Of a stretch of DNA of 28,334 bases, positions 7,915-16,102 are shown in pieces (within the stretch, counting starts at the first letter, position 1; each line of letters opens with the position of its first letter). The DNA comes from Magnetococcales bacterium. GTDB lineage: Bacteria; Pseudomonadota; Magnetococcia; Magnetococcales; JADGCH01. The stretch spans positions 1 through 28,334 of the forward strand of contig JADGCM010000006.1 of NCBI GenBank assembly GCA_015228995.1. Direction: 5' to 3'. The notes beneath the pieces were generated by a model. That model saw only the letters and a list, made by a program, of their open reading frames with translations. It did not search any database and was not told the DNA's origin. The translations under genes and the position numbers were made by a program.

Positions 7915-8577
7915 ATGAGTACAACGCGTATGCCAGTTAGTATTGTCGATGAAGTTAAACTGTTTTCGTATGCCTGCTTGGGAGTGGTGCAGCGCATTGC
8001 GGCCAGTTCCATCAATGGCTTCAATGCGTTGTTTTCCGTGGATGATGGATTGCGGGCGCAGTTTTATCTAGAGCGAGGCATTCAGCATACCAAGCGGGCG
8101 CGCTATGGCCAGGCAATTCCGTTGCTGGAGCGGGTGGTGCAGGGGCTTCCAGACAATGAGCAGGCCTTGTTCCATTTGGGCTACTGTTATCTCAAAACGG
8201 AGCGCACCAAGGAGGGGATTGCCATGCTGGAGATGGCGGTCAGGGAACAGGGCTCCAGTTCTCGGGTAGCTTCTATTTTAGGAATGGCTTATATTCAAGT
8301 AAAAGAGTATCAAAAAGCGGTGCTTTTGCTGCAACAAGCGGTGCGTAAGGCCCCGACCAATTTCAATCTGCACTATCGTTTGGGTTTGGCTTTAGACCAT
8401 CTGGGCGAGTATGACGCTGCGATTGCTGCCTTCCAAGAGGCATTGAAAATTAGGCCGGATGAGACCAAGGTTTATCAATCCATCGGCTTTATTCTGGATC
8501 AGCAGGGTAAACGGGATGAGGCCGTGGTGTTCTTCAAGAAAACCTCCGAGCTCAATGAGGGCTATCAGGAGAGTTGA
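7915..8577 (+). CDS. mamA: MamA, TPR protein of the magnetosome surface
   Basis: ATG 7915 is preferred: it follows a purine-rich ribosome site (GGAAGAAGAG), lies 27 bp after mamP, and gives a 220-aa protein close to the 217 aa of known MamA. A TTG at 7858 would overlap mamP. The product is built from consecutive tetratricopeptide repeats, with clear ones at QALFHLGYCYLKTERTKEGI, LGMAYIQVKEYQKAV and LHYRLGLALDHLGEYDAAI. MamA self-assembles into a coat on the cytosolic face of magnetosomes and is needed for vesicle activation. The placement between mamP and mamQ is conserved. Confidence 0.94.
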   Translation: MSTTRMPVSIVDEVKLFSYACLGVVQRIAASSINGFNALFSVDDGLRAQFYLERGIQHTKRARYGQAIPLLERVVQGLPDNEQALFHLGYCYLKTERTKEGIAMLEMAVREQGSSSRVASILGMAYIQVKEYQKAVLLLQQAVRKAPTNFNLHYRLGLALDHLGEYDAAIAAFQEALKIRPDETKVYQSIGFILDQQGKRDEAVVFFKKTSELNEGYQES

Positions 8578-8595
8578 AGGTAGGATTTTTGGACG

Positions 8596-9549
8596 ATGCC
8601 TGACAAGCGAGACGACCTGGAAGAGATGGAGGATTTTGGATCGGAGGCGACTAACAGCGAGCGCATACGACGTATGAAGCAGCTGATGCGGCAAATCTAC
8701 CAAGAGGAGACCACCGCCAAGCCGGTTAAATTACCCCCGATCAAAGCGAAATACATGATTTTGCTCGCATCTTTCGGTTCTATCCTGATTCTTGGGACGA
8801 CGATGATGTGGAATTTTAACCGCTTCACTACTGCGGAGGAGCATGTATTGTCGTCGATGGGGCACATCAACGACGCCTTGCAGCGGCGGTCCAATCTGTT
8901 TAGAAACCTGATCAACCTAACCCTGAATCAAGCCGCTCTGGAGCAGGAGATTTTTCGTCATACGGCAGATGCCCGCGCCGGCATGGTCAATACCCCGCCT
9001 ACCGCAGCAGGAGGTGGTGGGGCAGCAGAGGGGGAGGGGAGTGGTAGTCCTACTGGTCCGAGTCCCAGTCCTAGTCTCAATAGCGCCTCGCTGCTGTCGG
9101 CTGCCGGACGTTTGCTGGCTGTTGCTGAGCAGCACCCCGATTTGAAGGCCGCCACCACCTATCAGCAACTGATGGATAAGATGGTGGTATCAGAGAACCT
9201 CATTTTTGAGCGCCGTGACGAGTACAACGAAAAAGTTAGATTGTACAACACCATGATCACCAATTTTCCCTGGTGGCTCATGGCGAAAATAACCGGTTTC
9301 AAGCGCTACCCTTATTTTGTCACCGATATTGGTCCCGATAATCGTCTGCTGGAACTTAGTCCGGATACCTTTATCCGCCTGTTGCCAGTGCAGACCATGT
9401 CTCCTGAGGAGCACAATAAAAAGGCGGTGGCGCCAACGCCGCCAACGCCGTCGACGAAGCCATCAATCGCTAAGCCGGTTGTGTCGGAATCTCCTACGAT
9501 CACGCCGCCGCCTGCTAATGTTGTCGTACCGGAACCGGAGCAGCCATGA
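8596..9549 (+). CDS. mamQ: MamQ, LemA-family magnetosome protein
   Basis: A 317-aa protein with a charged cytosolic N-terminus (about 1-50), one membrane segment (YMILLASFGSILILGT, about 54-70), and a LemA-type helical domain. The domain carries the family signature NEKVRLYNTMITNFP-WWLMAKITGFKRYPYF around residues 210-245. MamQ is essential for magnetosome vesicle formation in Magnetospirillum. A Gly/Ser/Pro-rich insert (about 135-160) interrupts the helical domain, and the C-terminus is a long Pro/Thr-rich tail. mamB begins within the last four bases (ATGA at 9546). The usual Magnetospirillum mamR between mamQ and mamB is absent. Confidence 0.93.
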   Translation: MPDKRDDLEEMEDFGSEATNSERIRRMKQLMRQIYQEETTAKPVKLPPIKAKYMILLASFGSILILGTTMMWNFNRFTTAEEHVLSSMGHINDALQRRSNLFRNLINLTLNQAALEQEIFRHTADARAGMVNTPPTAAGGGGAAEGEGSGSPTGPSPSPSLNSASLLSAAGRLLAVAEQHPDLKAATTYQQLMDKMVVSENLIFERRDEYNEKVRLYNTMITNFPWWLMAKITGFKRYPYFVTDIGPDNRLLELSPDTFIRLLPVQTMSPEEHNKKAVAPTPPTPSTKPSIAKPVVSESPTITPPPANVVVPEPEQP

Positions 9550-10433
9550 AATATCCCCATTGTCCCGAATGTCGTGATGTGGTGACTTGGTACTCCATTT
9601 GGTTCAACGTCTTTTTGGTGACCTTCAAAGGGTTGATGGCCATTCTGACCAACAGTGCCGCCTTGGTGGCCGAGAGTTTACACTCGATGGCCGATCTGCT
9701 GGCTAGTTTCGTCACCTTGGCCAGTATGCGGATCTCTAGGCTACCGGTGAACGAACGGCACGCCTATGGTTACGGTAAAATCCAGCATATTTCATCGGGT
9801 ATCGTCGGATTGATTCTAGCGGGGGGGTCGGTCTACCTACTCATTGATGCGGCGCTCAGCATTTGGCGAGGTACCTACGAAGCGCCTAACACGACAGCAC
9901 TGCTGGCAGCGGTGGTCTCGGTGATCGGCAACGAGCTGATGTTTCGTTACCAAATGTGTGTTGCTACTGAGAATAATAGCCCGGCCATTACTGCTAACGC
10001 TTGGGATAATCGCTCAGATGCCTTCTCCTCAGTTGGGGTGACCATCGGCATCTTTTTCGCCACGGTGCTCGATTTTCCGGTTGCGGACCCAATATCAGCA
10101 ATTGTTATTTCTGTACTGGTTATAAAAATTGGTATGGATTTGATTATAGAGGCGGTCGACAACTTGATGGATGCCACGCCTCAGGTGGCCGAGTTGGAAA
10201 CGGTCTACCAGATCATTCGTGGTTTTCCGCTGGTGTTAGGGATCAATTACATCCGGGCCCGCAGTTTAGGCGAAAATTTATATGTTGAGGTGGACATTCG
10301 TATCGATGGTCAGCTCAAGGTCTTCGAGAGCGATATGCTGTTATTGACCTTGAAGGAAAAAATCAAACAGGGTATGGGCGATCTGGGTGCAATCATCGGT
10401 GAGATCAGGGTTTCTGTGACGCCTGGGGCATGA
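9546..10433 (+). CDS. mamB: MamB, cation diffusion facilitator essential for vesicle formation
   Basis: A 295-aa CDF protein, the partner of MamM in iron loading and essential for magnetosome membrane formation. Features: N-terminal CPEC (Cys6, Cys9), first metal half-site H46-S-M-A-D50, and second half-site in NAWDNRSD (DxxxD), then a cytosolic domain (about 205-290). The string MCVATENNSPAITANAWDNRSDA is close to Magnetospirillum MamB (ENNSPAI.ANAWDNRSDA). It differs from the MamM in this window in both half-sites, so the two are distinct paralogues. It overlaps mamQ upstream and mamS downstream by 4 bp each. Confidence 0.95.
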   Translation: MKYPHCPECRDVVTWYSIWFNVFLVTFKGLMAILTNSAALVAESLHSMADLLASFVTLASMRISRLPVNERHAYGYGKIQHISSGIVGLILAGGSVYLLIDAALSIWRGTYEAPNTTALLAAVVSVIGNELMFRYQMCVATENNSPAITANAWDNRSDAFSSVGVTIGIFFATVLDFPVADPISAIVISVLVIKIGMDLIIEAVDNLMDATPQVAELETVYQIIRGFPLVLGINYIRARSLGENLYVEVDIRIDGQLKVFESDMLLLTLKEKIKQGMGDLGAIIGEIRVSVTPGA

Positions 10434-11032
10434 GTGATGAGGGGGAAGCGTTGAACAATCGGTCTGCGAAAAAAGGCGAGTGGGTGGTAACGGTGGGGCT
10501 GTTTTTCCTGATCGGTGTCGTTATCGCGGCACTCTTTCCGGATTGGTTTAGTCGGCCTTACGTGGGTAGCTTTGCCCAATCCGTTCCCCAGGCACAGCTA
10601 GGCCCGCAGACGGTTTTGGTACCCATTCAAGGGCAGCCGGCGGCGGCACAAATGATCCCAGTAGTGGCGACGCAGCAGACGGCGGCTAAAGATCCGCAAC
10701 CCGGTTTGGTGCTGTTGCAACAGGCCCCTCGGGTCAATTTTAAGGGTTCGGTGCAACAGGTTTCCGAGCAACCGCAGAGTGATGGCCAGTTACACCTGTG
10801 GCTTCAGGATGCGAACGGTGTTGAGAGCCAGGTCTCGGTGGGGCCGGGGTGGTTTTTGCAGTATTTAGGTTGTCCACTGGCCCATGATGTAGCGGTCTCT
10901 GGTGCCGGGTTTACCTTCCAGAAAGCAGGTGCCAATCCGCTGATCTACGCCAAAAGGATTGAGATAAATGGTAAGGTGTGCCAGTTGCGCAACGATGAGG
11001 GGTTTGCCCTTTGGTCGAATAAGTTGCGGTAG
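10430..11032 (+). CDS. mamS: MamS, membrane-anchored magnetosome protein
   Basis: A 200-aa protein with an N-terminal membrane anchor (about 17-36, VVTVGLFFLIGVVIAALF), a Gln/Pro/Ala-rich linker, and a C-terminal soluble domain (about 100-200). The C-terminal domain carries the MamS-type pattern FKGSVQQVSEQPQ...GQLHLWLQD and IYAKRIEINGKVCQLR. MamS affects crystal size and maturation in Magnetospirillum; its biochemical activity is not established. The call rests on this C-terminal similarity and on the conserved position between mamB and mamT. Its ATG overlaps the mamB stop, and mamT follows with no gap. Confidence 0.88.
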   Translation: MSDEGEALNNRSAKKGEWVVTVGLFFLIGVVIAALFPDWFSRPYVGSFAQSVPQAQLGPQTVLVPIQGQPAAAQMIPVVATQQTAAKDPQPGLVLLQQAPRVNFKGSVQQVSEQPQSDGQLHLWLQDANGVESQVSVGPGWFLQYLGCPLAHDVAVSGAGFTFQKAGANPLIYAKRIEINGKVCQLRNDEGFALWSNKLR

Positions 11033-11560
11033 ATGGGTATGAAGGTGGGCCGCTTCAATCTGCGTAGTGGGTTTTGGCCTGTGGTGGGGCCTATTGTTGG
11101 GGTAATCGCGCTGATCAGTCTGATTGCGGCCGGTCTGTTCTGGCCTGGGTCATGGTCAAACAAGCTGGCATCATTGGGTATCGGTAATCCGACGCGGCAG
11201 GTTCATGGCGAGGTGTTGGGCACCATGCCGAAACCGACGCAGCCGCTACTGGTGGAACCGCTGGTTGACATCGTGAGTCCGCCGCGGTTGCAAAAGATGT
11301 TGGTAAAACGTATCCCCACCATTGATCCTGGGGCGATCAAGCCGCATCCTAATTGGGGACCATGTACCAACTGTCATTTGATCCGTGGTGGGGCGCCCGC
11401 TGGCAGTCAACCGGCGACTCCGGTGGCTAAGGTTTGGGAACAGGTATCGGTCTATCACAAGGTGGGCCCGCCGATCTTACCTAACTCCTCTCGGCCGCAT
11501 CCTCCCTCTGGGCGGTGTATTAAGTGTCACGATGTCTTGGTATATGTGCAAGTTAAATAA
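11033..11560 (+). CDS. mamT: MamT, double magnetochrome c-type cytochrome
   Basis: A 175-aa membrane-anchored protein (hydrophobic segment about 13-37) with two magnetochrome heme-binding sites, CTNCH (Cys111, Cys114, His115) and CIKCH (Cys162, Cys165, His166). Each is preceded by a HPN/HPP...GPC/GRC context as in MamP. MamT is thought to take part in the redox control of magnetite formation with MamP, MamE and MamX. ATG 11033 directly follows the mamS stop; an ATG at 11039 is an alternative start that changes only two residues. It is the last recognisable mam gene in the window. Confidence 0.93.
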   Translation: MGMKVGRFNLRSGFWPVVGPIVGVIALISLIAAGLFWPGSWSNKLASLGIGNPTRQVHGEVLGTMPKPTQPLLVEPLVDIVSPPRLQKMLVKRIPTIDPGAIKPHPNWGPCTNCHLIRGGAPAGSQPATPVAKVWEQVSVYHKVGPPILPNSSRPHPPSGRCIKCHDVLVYVQVK

Positions 11561-11578
11561 AGCATAAGGAGAATAAAA

Positions 11579-12487
11579 ATGGCTCAGAAGGGTGGATTGT
11601 CGAATGAGGGGCTGTCGAATGATGGGCTTGAGAGCCGCATGGCCATTGCAGAAGAGCTGTTGAATAAAATTGTTGCCATTCATGTCTCTACCGCAACTCA
11701 CGTGCAGAATTTGGGGGATAAACTCAATCGGCTGGATACCACGGCGTCGGCGATATCCAACTTCATGAGAAAGATCGATATGATCAGTAACCGAATGCAG
11801 GATGTCGAGAGCAACAAGAGGAGTGCCGTCTCCGACTCTGCAGAGATACAAAACGCAGTCGCCAAGCCGGTACAGCATCTAGAGGCGAGGTTGCAAAAAA
11901 CCGAGGAGATGGTAGCCGATATCCATCGACAACTGGCGACTTTGCTGGAGAGGTTACCCCAGTCTACCACTGTGGCCACAACAGAGCCGGTGGCGCCGGT
12001 AGGGCCGGTGGTGGTTGATAAGCTGAACGAGCTGTCCCGCATGCCCGATTTTATTAATAAATTTGAGTCGCAACAGAGCACGATTCTACAGGCACTGGAA
12101 CGGCGTACCGATCCGCGGCTGATGATTTATCTCAAGCCATTGATCGAAATGTTAGAGGAAGAGGGGCGGCAAGCGGAGCACATGAAGGATGCGGCGCTTA
12201 AGCAGTTGAACGCTATTTTGACTGGTGAACGCAGCGGTACCGACCAACAAATTGCCCACATGCTGCAAAACGTGGGTACCGAGATTGAAAAGTGCCAAGC
12301 TGCTTTTGATCGCACCCAGCAGGCGTTGCAGATGGTGGTGTCGCCGTTCCAAAACGTCGGTCGCTTGTTCCGTGACAATCTGGATATTATTGTCCAAGCC
12401 CACGACTTGTTGGCGGAACTTCACGCTGATCTGCCAAGGTTTCTGGATGAGATGAAGGCGGTGCATGAGGCAAGACGCCAGCGTTAA
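11579..12487 (+). CDS. Coiled-coil protein of unknown function, downstream of mamT
   Basis: A 302-aa soluble-looking protein with no membrane segment. It starts 18 bp after mamT with a clear ribosome site (AAGGAG) and so is probably in the same transcript. The N-terminus has a short duplicated GLSNxGL motif. Residues about 20-125 contain heptad-like helices (KLNRLDTTASAISNFMRKID; HLEARLQKTEEMVADIHRQL). A middle Pro/Val linker (about 128-148) separates these from a second helical half (150-302) rich in Gln, Leu and Ala. I recognise no family. The shape and position would fit a structural or adaptor protein for the magnetosome chain or for the kinase encoded two genes later, but that is inference. 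Confidence 0.85.
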   Translation: MAQKGGLSNEGLSNDGLESRMAIAEELLNKIVAIHVSTATHVQNLGDKLNRLDTTASAISNFMRKIDMISNRMQDVESNKRSAVSDSAEIQNAVAKPVQHLEARLQKTEEMVADIHRQLATLLERLPQSTTVATTEPVAPVGPVVVDKLNELSRMPDFINKFESQQSTILQALERRTDPRLMIYLKPLIEMLEEEGRQAEHMKDAALKQLNAILTGERSGTDQQIAHMLQNVGTEIEKCQAAFDRTQQALQMVVSPFQNVGRLFRDNLDIIVQAHDLLAELHADLPRFLDEMKAVHEARRQR

Positions 12488-12532
12488 GCGATTTCCCGTA
12501 TCGGCCATCCTTTTGACCCAGGAGTTCGTAAC

Positions 12533-13120
12533 ATGTTGCAACTGATTCCCTACGGATTGGCTATTGTTGTCGGCAGTGTTCTCGGCAAGAAAATTTACCC
12601 CACGGTGGAGAAGCGCAAGCGTGTTGCCGCCGCGCCGCCGCGCGCCGCCTTGTCGTCGCCCACCATTCAGCTGTTGCGGGAGTCGGTGATACAGGAGAAT
12701 CCGATCATCCTGGCGGTGGAGGAGATTCCCCTTGACAACCGGTTTGGTAACAAAATGTTGGTGAGTGAGCATGAGTTTGCGCGTACCGCGACCATTGAGC
12801 TGACCTTGGGACAAAATAGGCAGGCGGCGACCGAGATCAAAACCCACATGTGGCGCTTGCTAGAAAATATGGCCCAAGAGGAGCTCAGGAGGTCGTTAAA
12901 CATTGAGGTAGGGGCCCAGATTTCACGGCGCGTCAAGATTACATTGTCAACGGAACCGGGTGCGATGGTACGTTATAAGGTGGTTTGGAAGCAAGATTCC
13001 CGTCGTGGCTTGTTCGATGTCAAAATTGGTAACACCATCCACTCTATCCCCTATACGGTTGCTTTTGGTTTGTCCCATACCATCGAAAGTCTGGCTGGAG
13101 AGAAGAGGGCTATCGACTAA
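12533..13120 (+). CDS. Single-TM protein of unknown function
   Basis: A 195-aa protein with an N-terminal hydrophobic segment (LIPYGLAIVVGSVLG, about 4-18) followed by a basic stretch (KKIYPTVEKRKR), which predicts that the remainder faces the cytosol. The soluble part (about 50-195) is mixed alpha/beta and contains LDNRFGNKMLVSEHEFART, a helix around residue 105-125, and a final VAFGLSHTIESLAGE. I do not recognise the family. It lies 45 bp after the coiled-coil gene and 27 bp before the hybrid kinase, on the same strand. Co-transcription with both is likely, and it could anchor one of them at the membrane. Confidence 0.85.
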   Translation: MLQLIPYGLAIVVGSVLGKKIYPTVEKRKRVAAAPPRAALSSPTIQLLRESVIQENPIILAVEEIPLDNRFGNKMLVSEHEFARTATIELTLGQNRQAATEIKTHMWRLLENMAQEELRRSLNIEVGAQISRRVKITLSTEPGAMVRYKVVWKQDSRRGLFDVKIGNTIHSIPYTVAFGLSHTIESLAGEKRAID

Positions 13121-13147
13121 GAGAAAGGGAAAGGAGCAGGGACGGTC

Positions 13148-16102
13148 GTGCCAGCCCTTAGTGAGCAAGCGGCATTTATACATGCAATCGTTGACCACGC
13201 GCTAGAGGCCATCGTCGTTACCGATATGCATGGCCGGATTGTCGAGTTCAACCATGCCGCTGAGGCCCTGTTTGGTTATGCCAAGGCAGCGGTTTTGGGG
13301 CAGAATGTTGGCAGTCTGATTGTACCGATGGCACTGCGTGCCGACCATGAGAAGGGGTTGGCGCGTATTGCGAGGCGAGGCGATTTGGCCGACCGTCCCA
13401 TCCAGAGAAGGCTCAAGTCCACCGGCTTGCACGCATCAGGGCAAACGATTGCTGTTGAGGTGGGGCTGACCTCATCGTTATTGAACGGTGCGGTCCACAT
13501 TATGGCCTTCATCCGCGATATTACTGCCAAGGAGCAATTTTCGCAGGCGTTGCTGGAGACTCTGGATGCAGCGGAGTCGACGCACAGAAAAAAGGAAATG
13601 GAGCTGGACCGGGTCCGTGAGTCGGAGGAAAACGCGACCCGCTCTTGGCAGACCCAGCAGCTGGTTACTGAGCTGCTGCGGTTGTCCCTGGAGAATAAAT
13701 CGCTGGCAGAGGAGTTGCGCCGGGCAGTTGATCTGATCGTGGCCTTGCCGTGGCTCTCCCAAGAGATCGCCGGGTGCACACTGTTTTGGCGTGAACTGGA
13801 CAGCGAGGCGCCGATGGTGGCCTTGAGAGCCGATTTACCAGCTTCACCCCTCTCTTTCGCTTGTGAGCGGTCGCCAGCAGGCTATTGCTTGTGTCGTCAC
13901 GGCAAGAAAGGGGAGGGGGGGGCCGTGGTGGGTCACGACACCCGTTTTTGTCTGCCGATAACGGTTCAGGGACGCGAGTGTGGGGTATTAGAGTTGGTGT
14001 TGGTGCACGAGGCACAGCATCTACCCGGTTTCGATGTTGCGATGGATAATATCGGTCAGTCGCTGGCGACGTTGGTAGAGCGGGGCCATATCTACCAAGC
14101 GCTGAAGCAATCCCGAGACAAGGCTGAGTCGGCCAATCGGGCCAAGAGTGAGTTTTTGGCCAATATGAGCCATGAAATTCGCAGTCCTCTCAATGCCATT
14201 ATTGGCATGACCGACCTGATCCTCAATACCGACCAATCGCGTGAAGAGCAACACGGTAATCTGAAAATTGTCCATGCCGCCTCCTTGGCGCTGCTGGATA
14301 TTATCAATTCTGTTTTAGATCTTTCTAAAATTGAAGCGGGCCATTTGGTGCTTGAGTCGATTCCCTTCGACTTATTGGGTCAGGTAGAGACCTGTTGTGA
14401 TACAGCGGCGGTGCGGGCCCACCAGAAGGGGCTCAACCTCTATTGTCACGTTGTCGAGACGCTGCCGCCAACTTTGGTCGGGGATCCGTCGCGGTTGGGG
14501 CAGATACTGACCAACTTATTGAGCAACGCTGTCAAGTTCACCGATCAAGGTGAAGTGGTGGTACGGGCCGAGCCATGGCCGCCGGTGGTCGAGGGGACCA
14601 TGATGGTGCATTTTTCCGTCTCTGATACCGGCGTTGGGATCCCGGCGGATAAGCAGGCCATCATCTTCGAAAACTTCACCCAGGCGGATGGTTCCACCTC
14701 TCGGAAATATGGGGGGACTGGTCTTGGTCTGACCATTAGCCAGCATTTGGTCCAGCGGATGGGGGGCCATATCTGGGTGGAAAGCGCAGTGGGTCAAGGC
14801 AGTACCTTCCATTTTTTGGCCCAGTTTGGTATTGGCGCTTTGCGACAGGGCAAGGAGGTGACGACCGGGGTGGTGGGTCGTCGCAGTGGTGGAGGCTCGT
14901 TGGCGCCGCTGCTCAAGGGGAGGCGGTTGTTGGTGGCGGATCGCCACGACACCGGACGCAAGATTGTCGGCCAGATTGTCGCTGGTTTGGGGGCTGAGGT
15001 TATTGAGGTGGCCGATGGCACCGCCTTATTGGAGGCACTTGATCAAGCTGTGGCGCAGGGAATGCCTTTCGATACCATGGTGGTTGATGAAGATCTGGTG
15101 CATCTGAACTGGTCCCAGCCGGCAGCGCATCAGCATCATGCGGGTTGTCTGGGTAAGGCCATTGTGCTGTTGTCGTCACACGTGGTTTTTAAGGATGTGG
15201 CGCGTCCGGGTTTTTTGCAGGAAGCGGTGCCGCTCAAAAAACCGGTCAAGCGGTTTCAGCTACTAAAAAAGATCAATCAGATCGTTGGTGTTGGTCCGAT
15301 AGAAATAGCGGTCAAACCGGCCCATGTGTCTGGATTGCGGCCAGATGCGGTGCCGTTGCATATTTTGGTGGTGGATGACGTGGTGGAAAATCAACAGTTA
15401 GCCGCTGCCATTCTGAAACATGCCGGTCATCATACCACGGTGGCTGGCGGTGGCGAGCAGGCGTTGGTGTTGTTACGCCAGACCCAGTTTGATTTGGTAT
15501 TAATGGACCTGCAAATGCCAGAGATGGACGGATTTGAGGCGGTGCGGCGTATTCGTCAGGGCGGCACGGATGGTATTCTCAATCCGCAAGTACCGGTCAT
15601 TGCCCTCACGGCGGCGACGATGATGGATGAGCCACAACGCTGCCTGACATTGGGGATGAACCAATTTTTATCAAAGCCTTATGTGCCGCACCAGCTGTTG
15701 AATGTGATTGCACCGTACACCAAGCCGTTGGCGAAAGTGTCCCAATCTAAGGCGAAGTCGATCGTGTTGAAACCGGTCGATATTGAAACTGGGGCTCTGA
15801 TAGCGTTAAAAAGCCGTTTTGTTACTGAGTCTGCCTCACAGATGGAGGAATTGACTCGGGGGTTGGCTCAGCGCGATGCAGCCTGGGTGGTACGGGCTGG
15901 GGTAGGGTTAAAGAAAATGGCTGCCGCGATTGGTGCTGCACGCATTGAAACGCAAGCGGTACGCCTAGTCGGGCATGCGGAAATGGCGGATTGGGACGAA
16001 GCTCAGGCGATTGCTGCCGGTCTAGAACAGTACGTAGACGAGATGATTCATTTCTTGGTTGAAGAGGAACGCGCCAATGAAGATATTGATTGCAGACGAT
16101 GA
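13148..16102 (+). CDS. Hybrid sensor histidine kinase (PAS-GAF-HK-REC-REC-HPt-like)
   Basis: A 984-aa cytosolic kinase with a GTG start 11 nt after AGGAG. Domains in order: PAS (about 5-125), short coiled coil, GAF-like domain with the CLCRHG motif (about 170-325), HisKA with phospho-acceptor His342 (NMSHEIRSP), HATPase with N-box LLSNAVKFTD, G1 DTGVGIP and G2 GTGLGLTI (to about 575). A first receiver follows (about 595-715, Asp647, slightly divergent acidic pair ADR), then a second, canonical receiver (about 735-855, DD at its start, Asp787 in LMDLQMPEMDG), then a C-terminal HPt-like helical domain (about 875-975). In that last domain the expected His is Val919 (GVGLKKMAAAIG). The kinase core looks active. 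The input signal is unknown; no membrane segment is seen. Confidence 0.95.
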   Translation: MPALSEQAAFIHAIVDHALEAIVVTDMHGRIVEFNHAAEALFGYAKAAVLGQNVGSLIVPMALRADHEKGLARIARRGDLADRPIQRRLKSTGLHASGQTIAVEVGLTSSLLNGAVHIMAFIRDITAKEQFSQALLETLDAAESTHRKKEMELDRVRESEENATRSWQTQQLVTELLRLSLENKSLAEELRRAVDLIVALPWLSQEIAGCTLFWRELDSEAPMVALRADLPASPLSFACERSPAGYCLCRHGKKGEGGAVVGHDTRFCLPITVQGRECGVLELVLVHEAQHLPGFDVAMDNIGQSLATLVERGHIYQALKQSRDKAESANRAKSEFLANMSHEIRSPLNAIIGMTDLILNTDQSREEQHGNLKIVHAASLALLDIINSVLDLSKIEAGHLVLESIPFDLLGQVETCCDTAAVRAHQKGLNLYCHVVETLPPTLVGDPSRLGQILTNLLSNAVKFTDQGEVVVRAEPWPPVVEGTMMVHFSVSDTGVGIPADKQAIIFENFTQADGSTSRKYGGTGLGLTISQHLVQRMGGHIWVESAVGQGSTFHFLAQFGIGALRQGKEVTTGVVGRRSGGGSLAPLLKGRRLLVADRHDTGRKIVGQIVAGLGAEVIEVADGTALLEALDQAVAQGMPFDTMVVDEDLVHLNWSQPAAHQHHAGCLGKAIVLLSSHVVFKDVARPGFLQEAVPLKKPVKRFQLLKKINQIVGVGPIEIAVKPAHVSGLRPDAVPLHILVVDDVVENQQLAAAILKHAGHHTTVAGGGEQALVLLRQTQFDLVLMDLQMPEMDGFEAVRRIRQGGTDGILNPQVPVIALTAATMMDEPQRCLTLGMNQFLSKPYVPHQLLNVIAPYTKPLAKVSQSKAKSIVLKPVDIETGALIALKSRFVTESASQMEELTRGLAQRDAAWVVRAGVGLKKMAAAIGAARIETQAVRLVGHAEMADWDEAQAIAAGLEQYVDEMIHFLVEEERANEDIDCRR

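Noticed and set aside
12152..12847. 231-aa minus-strand ORF opposite the coiled-coil gene
   Set aside because: It lies antisense to two well-supported plus-strand genes, spans their junction, has a low-complexity composition and shows no recognisable domain.
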